From: Aminobacterium mobile DSM 12262 | GTDB taxonomy: Bacteria; Synergistota; Synergistia; Synergistales; Aminobacteriaceae | Length of the DNA: 64,000 bases | Assembly: GCF_000526395.1 (NCBI RefSeq) | Contig: NZ_JAFZ01000002.1 | Location: forward strand, 126,501 to 190,500 | Reading direction: 5' to 3' | In this document: positions 41,600-50,652 of the stretch, in pieces | Layout: each line of letters starts with the position of its first letter | How positions within the stretch are numbered: the stretch's first letter is position 1 | The notes under the pieces: model-generated | Told to the model about the DNA's origin: nothing | The model's database searches: none | What the model saw: the letters and a program-made list of their open reading frames with translations, nothing else | Program-made: the position numbers and the translations under genes

Positions 41600-43531
41600 T
41601 TAGCTAACTCGACATCCCAAGGGAATATTTTTGTCAGGGGTCAACAAAGCCAACGTAGATTTATCAGCGGGGCCTGAAGCCAAAAGCATTCCTCTGCTCT
41701 CGACACCGCAAAGTTTAACGGGCTTAAGGTTCACCACTACAACGATCCTCTTCCCAAAGAGCTCTTCCTTTGTAAAATGTTCCTTTATTCCGGAAACGAT
41801 AGTACGCTTTTCATAGCCGAGATCGACTAAAAGTTTATATAGCTTTCTCGCTTTAGGGATATCCTCAACTTCTACTATTTGCCCTACTCTCAGTTCTACT
41901 TTTGTAAAATCATCAATTAAAATTTGCTCTTCATGGTTACCTGGGTCGGGCATGGAGTTTTTTTTCTCCTCCCGCTCTGCCTTTTCTTTCTTCCACTTCT
42001 CCAAGTCAATACGCGGGAAGAGAACGTCCCCTTTCGCTGTTTTAATCCCTGCCGGGAATTCTCCAAAAACGTAACCACAAATGCTGTGATCTTCTGGCTT
42101 TCCAGGAAGCCCCATTTGCTGCCATAGTCTTTGAGCAGCATAAGGCATAACAGGAGTGATAAGTAAGCCCGTAGCTCGCAAAATCTCTGCGAGAACGAAC
42201 AACACTGTGTCTAATCTCTCCTCAGGTCCCTCTTTGCCGAGCTTCCAAGGCATAGTCTCATCAATATATTTGTTCCCTTGTCGAATGAGGCCCCAGATGC
42301 TTTTTAGAGCTTCATCATAGGCAAAATTAGACATATGTTCCTCTACTTGAGCAAAGGTAGATACGATACACTCCTTTATATCTTCATCCATGGCATTAAA
42401 AGACGTATAGGAAGGAATGACGCCATTTCTAAAGTTTTTGACCATTTGAAGAGTTCGATTGAGTAAATTCCCAAGGTCATTGGCCAAATCTGAATTAATA
42501 CGCTGTACCATAGCCTGCTCAGAGAAATCACCGTCAAGACCAAACGTTACTTCCCTAAGAAGGAAATAGCGGAAGGGGTCCACGCCATAACACTTCACCA
42601 TTTCAAAGGGATCCACAACATTCCCTTTCGACTTCGACATTTTTTCGCCTTCAACAGTCCACCATCCATGAGCAAAAACAGAGACAGGAGGATTCAACCC
42701 CAACGCAATGAGCATAATGGGCCAAATAACACAATGAAATCGAATAATGTCTTTTCCAACAAGGTGATGGACATGGGGCCAATATTTCTCCAGTTTTTGA
42801 GGATCAGACATATAACCACATGCCGTTAGATAGTTAATCAACGCATCAAACCATACATAAACTACATGTTTTTCATCGCCTGGGAGAGGGATGCCCCACT
42901 TGATAGTAGTGCGAGAAACAGATTGGTCCCGGAGGCCACTTTTGATAAAACTGACTATCTCGTTATACCGGCTTTTAGGCATAATAGCTTTTAGATTTTT
43001 CTCATAGTAATCTAAAAGCTGATCAGCATATTTTGATGCCCTGAAAAAGTAGCTTTCCTCCTCCATTTTCTGAAGAGGACGCCCACAGTCTGGACATGTC
43101 TTATCTTCTCCCATGCTGCTTTCTGGAACATATGTTTCGCAAGGGATACAATACCATCCTTCATATGTCCCCTTATAAATATCCCCTTGTTCCATAAGTT
43201 TTTTAAATATGGCCTGAACCACAACTTCATGGCGTTTCTCTGTCGTTCGGATAAAGTCATCGTTTGAAATATTCAGCACTTCCCAAAGCTTGCGGAAGTT
43301 TTCCATGGTTTTATCTGCCAGCTCTTTCGCTGTCAGCCCCTTCTTTTCAGCGCTTTGCTGGATTTTCTGACCATGCTCGTCAGTTCCCGTACAGAAGAAA
43401 ACATCATAGCCCGTCATTCGTCGATATCGAGCCATAACATCAGCAGCTATAGTTGTATAGGCGTGTCCTATATGGGGGATATCGTTAACATAATAAATGG
43501 GAGTCGTGATATAAAAGTTTTTCTCAGACAT
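41600..43531 (-). CDS. metG: Methionyl-tRNA synthetase with C-terminal tRNA-binding domain
   Basis: A 643-residue class I synthetase. HIGH is at 20-23, the zinc knuckle is C128, C131, C146 and C149, and KMSKS is at 297-301. The last 105 residues are an EMAP-II-type OB domain (DFTKVELRVGQIVEVEDIP) that aids tRNA binding and dimerisation. The start ATG 43531 follows an AAGGAGGAG site. Last gene of the upstream block, with a terminator 18 bases on. Confidence 0.98.
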   Translation of the reverse strand: MSEKNFYITTPIYYVNDIPHIGHAYTTIAADVMARYRRMTGYDVFFCTGTDEHGQKIQQSAEKKGLTAKELADKTMENFRKLWEVLNISNDDFIRTTEKRHEVVVQAIFKKLMEQGDIYKGTYEGWYCIPCETYVPESSMGEDKTCPDCGRPLQKMEEESYFFRASKYADQLLDYYEKNLKAIMPKSRYNEIVSFIKSGLRDQSVSRTTIKWGIPLPGDEKHVVYVWFDALINYLTACGYMSDPQKLEKYWPHVHHLVGKDIIRFHCVIWPIMLIALGLNPPVSVFAHGWWTVEGEKMSKSKGNVVDPFEMVKCYGVDPFRYFLLREVTFGLDGDFSEQAMVQRINSDLANDLGNLLNRTLQMVKNFRNGVIPSYTSFNAMDEDIKECIVSTFAQVEEHMSNFAYDEALKSIWGLIRQGNKYIDETMPWKLGKEGPEERLDTVLFVLAEILRATGLLITPVMPYAAQRLWQQMGLPGKPEDHSICGYVFGEFPAGIKTAKGDVLFPRIDLEKWKKEKAEREEKKNSMPDPGNHEEQILIDDFTKVELRVGQIVEVEDIPKARKLYKLLVDLGYEKRTIVSGIKEHFTKEELFGKRIVVVVNLKPVKLCGVESRGMLLASGPADKSTLALLTPDKNIPLGCRVS

Positions 43532-43553
43532 AATTTCTCCTCCTTCTTTCAAT

Positions 43554-44375
43554 TTAGTCCTGTCCCCTATGAATCAGCCAATCTTTGACTGTATTTTTTG
43601 ATACGGAGTAATGTTGAATTATAAATTCTACAACTTCTTTCGATGTAATGCCATCGCGCAACATGTCAAGGGCCTTTCCCTGCCACATACTTTCATCAAG
43701 TGGCGCGGATAGAGCCCTATCCACTATAAGGACAAGTTCTCCACGAACCCCCTCTTCCTCTATACCTTTTAGAAGAAGAGAGAGAGACGATCTCCGAGCT
43801 TCTTGATATATTTTGCTGATTTCCCGAACTAAAGCTGCCGGGCGATCTCCAAAAGATTTTAATATATCTCGCAAATGTTTCTGAGCTTTATGAGGGGAAA
43901 GATAGATAATAATAGGGAAAGGATGATCTTTCAAAAGAGCCAGCTCTTTCTGCCTTTCTCCTGCTTTATCTGGTAAAAAACCATAAAAAGTAAAAGGATG
44001 AGGCCCTAATCCTGATTGAATTAGGGCTGGAACAAACGCTGTCGGACCTGGCAAAACATCCACCAGTATATTTTCGGACAACGCTGCACGAATCAGAATA
44101 GCTCCGGGATCCGAAATGCCAGGCGTGCCTGCATCGGAAACAAGGGCGACTTGTTGCCCTTTACGAAGTCGTTCTAACAGTTGTTCTCCCCTTTTATATT
44201 CATTATGGGCATAATAAGAAATCGTAGGGACTCGTATGTGATAATGTTGAAGGAGTACGGCTGTTTTTCGAGTATCCTCACAAGCAATAATATCCGCTTC
44301 TCGAAGTACTCGAATGGCCCGGATTGTTATATCTCCTAAGTTTCCTATGGGAGTAGGAACTACAAAAAGAGGCAT
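43554..44375 (-). CDS. rsmI: 16S rRNA 2'-O-ribose C1402 methyltransferase
   Basis: A 273-residue RsmI. It contains VVPTPIGNLGDITIRAIRVL, CEDTRKTAVLLQHY, VSDAGTPGISDPG and PHKAQKHLRDI, the SAM-binding tetrapyrrole-methylase fold. It modifies C1402 of 16S rRNA in the decoding centre. The start overlaps the stop of the upstream methyltransferase by 1 base. Confidence 0.96.
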   Translation of the reverse strand: MPLFVVPTPIGNLGDITIRAIRVLREADIIACEDTRKTAVLLQHYHIRVPTISYYAHNEYKRGEQLLERLRKGQQVALVSDAGTPGISDPGAILIRAALSENILVDVLPGPTAFVPALIQSGLGPHPFTFYGFLPDKAGERQKELALLKDHPFPIIIYLSPHKAQKHLRDILKSFGDRPAALVREISKIYQEARRSSLSLLLKGIEEEGVRGELVLIVDRALSAPLDESMWQGKALDMLRDGITSKEVVEFIIQHYSVSKNTVKDWLIHRGQD

Positions 44376-45121
44376 TATGCCCTCCCTTCCGGCAAACGGT
44401 ACGCCGCTAATAAATCTGGAGTGAAATACCCCTGCTCATCATATATGAAAAGGGGAGGTTCTATAGTCACACCAGTCCCGGCAGACCGCACCGCATCCAC
44501 CAGAATCATAGATGCTTTTTTATCTGGACGGGGATGAACCAGACGAATTCGCTTCGGAAGTATATTATTCTGGGTAAGATTCCACAATAGCTCTGCTGCC
44601 CGTTGAGCTCGAAATATCATATAGAGATGACCTCGATTCTTTAAGAGGAACCGAGACGCCCGCACTACATCGAGTAACGAACAATAAAGTCCCTGCCGAG
44701 CAGTCGCATCACTGAATGATTTTGTCCATCGGCTCCGCGCTGGCTCGTCGTAAGGGGGGTTAGTGACCACCACGTCAAAAGACTGAGGCGCATACATCTT
44801 TTTTACTTCCCGAAGATCTCCAAGAGAAAAACGCACACGCTCCTCCAATTCGTTTTCAAGAGCGTTGCGTTTGGCTAAATCAACAAGTTCTTTCTGTATC
44901 TCAAGTCCCTCTATACGTATGCTTTGAGGAAGACGAAGGGCCAAAAGCAATGATATGACACCCGTAGCACTCCCTAGTTCAATGAGGTTATCTCTTCTTC
45001 TCGCCTGAACAAAAGAGGCTAATAGAATAGTATCCACCGTTACCCGAGGACCATCTACCGGCTGCCACGCTTTTAAGGCCCCATAAAGGACATTATCACA
45101 GGTTGCTTTTATTCCTTCCAT
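44375..45121 (-). CDS. tRNA1(Val) adenine-N6-methyltransferase-like protein
   Basis: A 248-residue class I methyltransferase. The SAM loop is around LIELGSATGVISLLLALR, and the catalytic motif IV is NPPYDEPAR, typical of N6-adenine methylation. It resembles TrmN6/YfiC, which modifies A37 of tRNA-Val. It overlaps smc by 13 bases and precedes rsmI, a common pairing. The exact substrate is inferred. Confidence 0.85.
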   Translation of the reverse strand: MEGIKATCDNVLYGALKAWQPVDGPRVTVDTILLASFVQARRRDNLIELGSATGVISLLLALRLPQSIRIEGLEIQKELVDLAKRNALENELEERVRFSLGDLREVKKMYAPQSFDVVVTNPPYDEPARSRWTKSFSDATARQGLYCSLLDVVRASRFLLKNRGHLYMIFRAQRAAELLWNLTQNNILPKRIRLVHPRPDKKASMILVDAVRSAGTGVTIEPPLFIYDEQGYFTPDLLAAYRLPEGRA

Positions 45122-48100
45122 TCGTCCAGACTCACTCCTATAACTTTTGAAAGGCCAGGTTCCGACATCGTAACACCATAAAGGACATCAGCTCGTTCCA
45201 TAGTGCTCCTCCGGTGGGTCATAGCCAATATCTGTATATACGCTGCATAATCTGTAACAAGATCTACAAATCGGAGCAAATTATATTCATCCAAAGCGGC
45301 ATCTACTTCATCCAAAATTGCGAGAGGGACAGCAGCCACTTCCATAGTAGCAAAAAGAAGGGCTATCGCCGATAAAGATTGTTCCCCCCCAGAAAGCTGC
45401 GTTAGGTTCTGTAGTTTTTTCCCAGGTGGTCTAGCATAAATATCAACCCCGGCTTCCCACAGGGAGAGGCCCTCTTCCATTTGAAGATGAGCTTCGCCTC
45501 CACCAAAGAGTCGTTGGAAAAGAGCATTGAATCGCTTATCGGTATTGACAAGAGCCTCTCCAAACACTTGTCCCACACGCCTGTCTGTATCTTGGATCAT
45601 TTCCTGCAATTCCTTTATTCCAGCGCGTACATCCTTCATTTGTTCAGAAAGAAAGGCAAGCCGCGCATTGAGAGATTCATGTTCAGAAAGGACGCCGAGA
45701 TCATACTCTCCCAATTCCCGTAGTTTCTTCTCTAGTCGTTTAACACCCGCTAATCCTTCGTCTCTCAAATCGTCAGGAAGAGCAAGAGACCCTGGATAGG
45801 GGTAGTTTTCTTCCCACAAAGAGGTAATCTGAGTGAGTTCTCCCTCTACGTTGTCAAGCTGCCGACGGCAATCACGTAGCTGTTCTTCACAATTTTGGCG
45901 AAACTGTATGGCATCTGCGTGACGCTGCACCAAAAAAGTTATCTTGTTATTTATAACAACCAGGTCGTCTTGCACTCTCTTCTCTTCTTTTAGCGCATTC
46001 CCCCGACGAGACCACACATGGTACGACTCTTTTCCAAGAGATTGAAGTCTGTCGAGATTTACCAAAAGATCCCCTGATACCTTCTCCCGTTCCTGTGTCA
46101 AATCGAGAAGCGTTCGCTCCATGCGCCGCACCTCCGAATCCATCCGTTCTACAAGGACGTGATGGGCTCGAACTTTTTCCCTCGTTATAGCGGCTTCGGC
46201 CTGGGCTGAGGAAAGCTTATGTTCCAGATCTGCTTCATCTGGTAAATCACCAAAATCCAGGATCATTTTTTCCAGTTCCTCGGAGTGAAAGATTATTTGC
46301 TCCGACAACGTTACATCCTGTTCTGCCTCTTTTTTAAATGCGTCTTCTTCCCTCTTCAAACGTTGTACTTCTTTGAAGAGGCTGTCTTTCCGAGCTATAA
46401 GTACTGAAAGTTCCTTCTCTATTTCTTGCTCCTGTTCGCAAAGTCCTGTTTTATGAAAAGCAACTTCTTGTTCCCGTTTTTCCGCTTCCCGTAATTCAGC
46501 AGAAAAATTTTTAAGAGCAAGACGTTCCTTTTCGAGATGATTGTTCAGTTCATCTATAAGAAGGCGCCGTTCAATAGCACCTCCAGAACGACGAAATTTA
46601 CCACCGCTCACACTTCCTGCGACAGTAAAAACATCTCCGTCAAGAGTCACTATGGGGAAAGAAGCACCTATACGGGCTAATTGGACACCCACATCATATG
46701 ATTCTATTATAAGAAGATCTCCAAGGAGGTGCCGCACTGCCGGGTCCCATGGTTCTTTTATAGAGAGCAAGTCTACGGCCCATCCTACAATTCCTTTATC
46801 AGAGAAATGAAAATTACGGTCAGGTGTGCGGGGATAACATCGTTCTAGCGGCAAAAAGGTCACACGGCCTGCTTTTCGTTCCTTTACAAGTTCTATGCCT
46901 TCGCGAGCCTCCTCCAGCGTTGAAACCAACAACCAGAACTGTCGGCCGCCAAGATACGCTTCCAGGGGCGACGCCAAATCACTGGAACACGTAAAAGCAT
47001 CAGCCACAAGAGTAGCCTTTATATTTAATTTTCCTAGTTTCCCCGCCGCTAATACAACACGAACTGGCTCGGGATAAAGTCGTTGTTCCGTGTTTTCATA
47101 AAGAGTTTCCAGCTGATTTTCCAGTTGGGTTACATTCCTTTTTGCAAAAGTTACAGAAGAGGCTAACTGCTGGCAAGAGGCGTAGACCTCTGCATGGAGA
47201 GCGGAGGTTTCTTCTCTCTGGGCCTGGAGATCCAAAAGCTTGCGTTGCTTATGTTCCAAGTCTTTCATAAGCTCTTGCAACTTTTTTTCTGCCTCATCGC
47301 GCTCTCGGAGACTCCCTTCCAAGGCAGCCTTTCTAGCCTTAAGACGTGCGTCTATACGATTTTTCTCCATTTCCAAACGAGCCACTTCTTCTCTGCATTT
47401 CTGACGTCGTTTTCTTTCCTCATGGAGAGATGTACGCAGTTTGGAAAATTCTTCAGAAATAGATGAAATAACCCCTTCTTTTTCTTTTAGCTCATTACAA
47501 AACGAAACATACGCTTTTTTCGTAACTGCAGTTTCGCCTCGTACCTCTTTGAGATTCCCCTCTAATATTTTAGTATCTTCAGCCAGAGAGCATAGTCTTT
47601 CTCGAGCTCCCTTAACAGAGAGGCCCACAGCAAAACATTGCCGATGAAGAGAGTCTCTCTGAGAATCCAACGCAACGAGAGTTTCGCCGAGAGATCGGCT
47701 ATTTTGTTTCAATCCCTCTATTTTCGATTGGTAAAAACGAAGACCATATTCCCATAGAGTTTCCCACTCTATGGCTTGCGCTTTCCGACTATCTACGCTG
47801 CTTACATGATGTTGTAAAGATACAATCTCTTTCTCAAGAAAAGTTCTCCTCAAAAAATAATAATCCCGTCGCCGCCCTTCAAGCTCATGGAGAATCCCCC
47901 TGGCTTCTTCAGCTATAGATACCAAGGGTAAAATTTCATCTCGACGCATTGTAAGTTCCAAAACAAGAGTTTGAAGCCTCGCTAGCTCATCTGTAGCCGA
48001 TTTAAGTTTCTGACTGGCATCCTCTCTTTTTCTTCTATATCGATCAATACCAAAGAGCGCTTCAAGAACTGTACGACGCTGAAGGGGCCTCTGCCGAATA

Positions 48101-48525
48101 GCTTCAGCTACTTCTCCCTGCCCAATAAAGGCAAATTGCTCACCTTCAAGATGCCATTCACGTTTAATCTCATCAAGGTCCTGAAGACGAATACGCACCC
48201 CATCAACAGAAAGAGTCGTCCCACTTTCTGGGGAGAACTCTCTTCTAATAGTACAAATCTGAGGATCTTCTCGCAAAGAGAGAAGGACCTCAGTTTCCCC
48301 AGCTGAAGGAACACTAACACTTCCCTGGAAAAGGAGGTCGCTCTGTTTGGTAATTCTCAGACGGTTAGGGCTCCCTTCTCCTAAGACCCAGCGCAACCCA
48401 TCGAGAATATTACTCTTGCCACTGCCATTAGGGCCTACAATGGCAGTGAATCCTGGAGAAAAAAGAAGTTCATGCTCTCCTCCAAAACTTTTAAATCCTT
48501 TAAGACGAAGCCGTTCGATAAACAC
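45109..48525 (-). CDS. smc: Chromosome segregation ATPase SMC
   Basis: A 1138-residue SMC. Walker A GPNGSGKSN is at 31-38, and two long coiled coils flank a hinge at roughly 505-655. The ABC signature LSGGEQ is at 1044-1049 and Walker B ILDEVDAALD near 1070. It forms condensin with ScpA and ScpB, which are not in the window. The start is GTG 48525 with a GGGAGG site, overlapping the rng end by 26 bases. Confidence 0.98.
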   Translation of the reverse strand: MFIERLRLKGFKSFGGEHELLFSPGFTAIVGPNGSGKSNILDGLRWVLGEGSPNRLRITKQSDLLFQGSVSVPSAGETEVLLSLREDPQICTIRREFSPESGTTLSVDGVRIRLQDLDEIKREWHLEGEQFAFIGQGEVAEAIRQRPLQRRTVLEALFGIDRYRRKREDASQKLKSATDELARLQTLVLELTMRRDEILPLVSIAEEARGILHELEGRRRDYYFLRRTFLEKEIVSLQHHVSSVDSRKAQAIEWETLWEYGLRFYQSKIEGLKQNSRSLGETLVALDSQRDSLHRQCFAVGLSVKGARERLCSLAEDTKILEGNLKEVRGETAVTKKAYVSFCNELKEKEGVISSISEEFSKLRTSLHEERKRRQKCREEVARLEMEKNRIDARLKARKAALEGSLRERDEAEKKLQELMKDLEHKQRKLLDLQAQREETSALHAEVYASCQQLASSVTFAKRNVTQLENQLETLYENTEQRLYPEPVRVVLAAGKLGKLNIKATLVADAFTCSSDLASPLEAYLGGRQFWLLVSTLEEAREGIELVKERKAGRVTFLPLERCYPRTPDRNFHFSDKGIVGWAVDLLSIKEPWDPAVRHLLGDLLIIESYDVGVQLARIGASFPIVTLDGDVFTVAGSVSGGKFRRSGGAIERRLLIDELNNHLEKERLALKNFSAELREAEKREQEVAFHKTGLCEQEQEIEKELSVLIARKDSLFKEVQRLKREEDAFKKEAEQDVTLSEQIIFHSEELEKMILDFGDLPDEADLEHKLSSAQAEAAITREKVRAHHVLVERMDSEVRRMERTLLDLTQEREKVSGDLLVNLDRLQSLGKESYHVWSRRGNALKEEKRVQDDLVVINNKITFLVQRHADAIQFRQNCEEQLRDCRRQLDNVEGELTQITSLWEENYPYPGSLALPDDLRDEGLAGVKRLEKKLRELGEYDLGVLSEHESLNARLAFLSEQMKDVRAGIKELQEMIQDTDRRVGQVFGEALVNTDKRFNALFQRLFGGGEAHLQMEEGLSLWEAGVDIYARPPGKKLQNLTQLSGGEQSLSAIALLFATMEVAAVPLAILDEVDAALDEYNLLRFVDLVTDYAAYIQILAMTHRRSTMERADVLYGVTMSEPGLSKVIGVSLDEWKE

Positions 48526-49999
48526 GAATTTTTGCCTCCCACTGCTCCATCTGTTCTACTTTACGCTCCACAAGATCCAACGTTCCTTGAACATCTAACC
48601 TGTATTTACTCCAAGCAAACTCCGGAGCTCCGGCAATGAAGATTTTTCGCCCAAACTCTTCCTCCCAAAGAAGAAGATATGTTTCTGCTATATATTGGGC
48701 AATAGCTGGATGAGCCTCAAGAAGCATGGCTTCTGATTTATTGGAAAGCGCAACTTTCCGTAAAAAGCGCTTGATATGCATAGCGACGCTATCCTCTTTA
48801 AGAACCCAACCATATCCACCACAAAAGGGGCAACCTCGGGTCATCACTGAACGGACATCGGGACGAGCCCGTTTCCTGGTAATCTCTACGAGACCAAGCT
48901 GGGAAACTCCAAATATTCTGGCTCGGTATCGATCGCTCTGAAAGACTTCTTCGAGACGCTTAAGAAGCTTTTGTCTATCCTCTTCATATTCCATGTCTAT
49001 AAAGTCGATCACAACAATACCACCGATAGCTCGGAGCCGAAGCTGGCGGGCTATTTCATCTGCCGCCTCCAGGTTGGTATCGAGGACTGTGTGACGAAGA
49101 TCCGTATCTCCTACGAATTTCCCTGTATTCACATCTATAACTGTAAGCGCTTCAGTATGGTCTATGATGAGATACGCTCCGGATTTTAACCACACTTTTC
49201 TATCGAGGGCTGTCTCTAGGTCTCTCTCTATGCCATAGAAATCAAAAATAGGGGTATTCCCCTGATATAGCTCTACCTCAGGAGCCCTGTCTTCCAAAAG
49301 CCTCACGAGGAAATCATTTACTTTTTCATACTCTTCTTCGCTATCAATAATAATCTCACTTACATCCCCAGTAAGCTCGTCACGAAGAACCCGTCCCACC
49401 AGACCTATATCCCGATAAATAAGGCATGGTGCCGACTGTACCTGAGCGTTATGCTTTATTTCCTCCCAAAGATCCTGAAGGTTATGAAGTTCATGCATTA
49501 ATACCTCTTCATCAACACCTTCTGCCGCCGTACGAATAATAACTCCATATCCATTGCCTTCATCTCTCAGTTTCTTGGCGAGGGCGCGAAGACGTTTTCG
49601 CTCCTCTTCGTCTGTAATACGTTTTGAAACCCCCGTCTCCTGCCCCTCAGGAACAAATACAAGGTATCGTCCGGGGAGAGAAATCCTTGCTGTAACTCGA
49701 GCTCCTTTATTTTTACGAGCGGCCTTAACAACTTGAACCACTACTTCAATATTCGGTTTAAGGTCGAGTCCCTTGGCATCATTTAAGTAAAGAAAGGCAT
49801 TTCTACCATCGCCTAAATTTACAAAAGCCGCATGTATTCCAGGCAACACACTATCCACTCGGGCCTTATATACCTCTCCAGTTTTTTGTCGCTCCCACAT
49901 TCGCTCAATAAAGATATCCACAAGGCGGCCATTTTCAATAATAGCCACTCTCATCTCTTCCGGGTCGACGATGTTGGCCACGATCTTTCTATCAGTCAT
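48500..49999 (-). CDS. rng: Ribonuclease G/E
   Basis: A 499-residue RNase G-type endonuclease that trims 16S rRNA and degrades mRNA. An S1 domain is at about 37-105. The catalytic Asp residues are D289 (TVIDVNTGKFVG) and D332 (VIDFIDMEYEED). The zinc link is C390-PF-C393. There is no C-terminal degradosome scaffold, so it is closer to RNase G. Its ATG overlaps the previous stop codon by one base. Confidence 0.97.
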   Translation of the reverse strand: MTDRKIVANIVDPEEMRVAIIENGRLVDIFIERMWERQKTGEVYKARVDSVLPGIHAAFVNLGDGRNAFLYLNDAKGLDLKPNIEVVVQVVKAARKNKGARVTARISLPGRYLVFVPEGQETGVSKRITDEEERKRLRALAKKLRDEGNGYGVIIRTAAEGVDEEVLMHELHNLQDLWEEIKHNAQVQSAPCLIYRDIGLVGRVLRDELTGDVSEIIIDSEEEYEKVNDFLVRLLEDRAPEVELYQGNTPIFDFYGIERDLETALDRKVWLKSGAYLIIDHTEALTVIDVNTGKFVGDTDLRHTVLDTNLEAADEIARQLRLRAIGGIVVIDFIDMEYEEDRQKLLKRLEEVFQSDRYRARIFGVSQLGLVEITRKRARPDVRSVMTRGCPFCGGYGWVLKEDSVAMHIKRFLRKVALSNKSEAMLLEAHPAIAQYIAETYLLLWEEEFGRKIFIAGAPEFAWSKYRLDVQGTLDLVERKVEQMEQWEAKIRVYRTASS

Positions 50000-50652
50000 T
50001 AAACTACCCCCTCACCTCTTATAAATTGAGCTGGTAAACGAGGAGGATTCTTTTGAAAAACAAGGGGTTCAAGATTCCCTTCGTTCCATTTTCCCACAGT
50101 GGTCCGTACAAGTTTAACGTCAGCCCACCCTTGTATAAGGCCTATTCGCTCTAACTCCTTTATTAAAGCGCCCGGGCCTAAGCTGTAGGGATCAGAAAAA
50201 ACGCACTCAGCAAAAGGGGAACAGAGCGTCCAGTTGAGTAGTTTCTCTGGAAAAAAAGTTTGATCCTCCAGCTGGCGTACTAATTTCGGCAATGAGTTTT
50301 CGGAACGAAAACCTATAAGATATCCTGAAGCATTGCAGCTTTTACTAATGGAAGGTCCTTCGTAAATAGCACCACCTGTAATAGTGAAAGCAGATGGAAG
50401 AGTTTTATTCCAGCTTTCTAAAAAGTCATCATTCCAATTCCTCACCCAAATGTCAGCAGGTTCCGAAAGAGCTATGATCCCCACCGGAAGCTCTGGACCT
50501 AAGCTCACTCTTGGTCTGGGAGAAAATCCTTCTGTAAGGACAAAATCCAAACCTGCCCTTCTTCCTGCTCGATAAAGCGTTTGAGGCATAGAGATATGAG
50601 AGATAAAACACCCTCGTCCCCGTTTTGAGTAAGTGATTCTCACCCGGAACAT
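49999..50652 (-). CDS. TIGR03936-type radical-SAM-linked protein (DUF2344)
   Basis: A 217-residue protein starting MFRVRITYSKRGRGCFISHI, followed by GLDFVLTEGFSPRPRVSLGP and PVGIIALSEPADIW. This is the TIGR03936 family, nearly always beside or fused to a TIGR03960 radical SAM protein. Its function is unknown. The start is ATG 50652, overlapping the stop of the radical SAM gene (TAATG). No signal peptide or metal motif is seen. Confidence 0.88.
   Translation of the reverse strand: MFRVRITYSKRGRGCFISHISMPQTLYRAGRRAGLDFVLTEGFSPRPRVSLGPELPVGIIALSEPADIWVRNWNDDFLESWNKTLPSAFTITGGAIYEGPSISKSCNASGYLIGFRSENSLPKLVRQLEDQTFFPEKLLNWTLCSPFAECVFSDPYSLGPGALIKELERIGLIQGWADVKLVRTTVGKWNEGNLEPLVFQKNPPRLPAQFIRGEGVV

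Noticed and set aside
41582-41650. A sigma-70 promoter for tatD in the end of metG
   Set aside because: TTGACC and GATAAA-like elements are present, but not at acceptable spacing.
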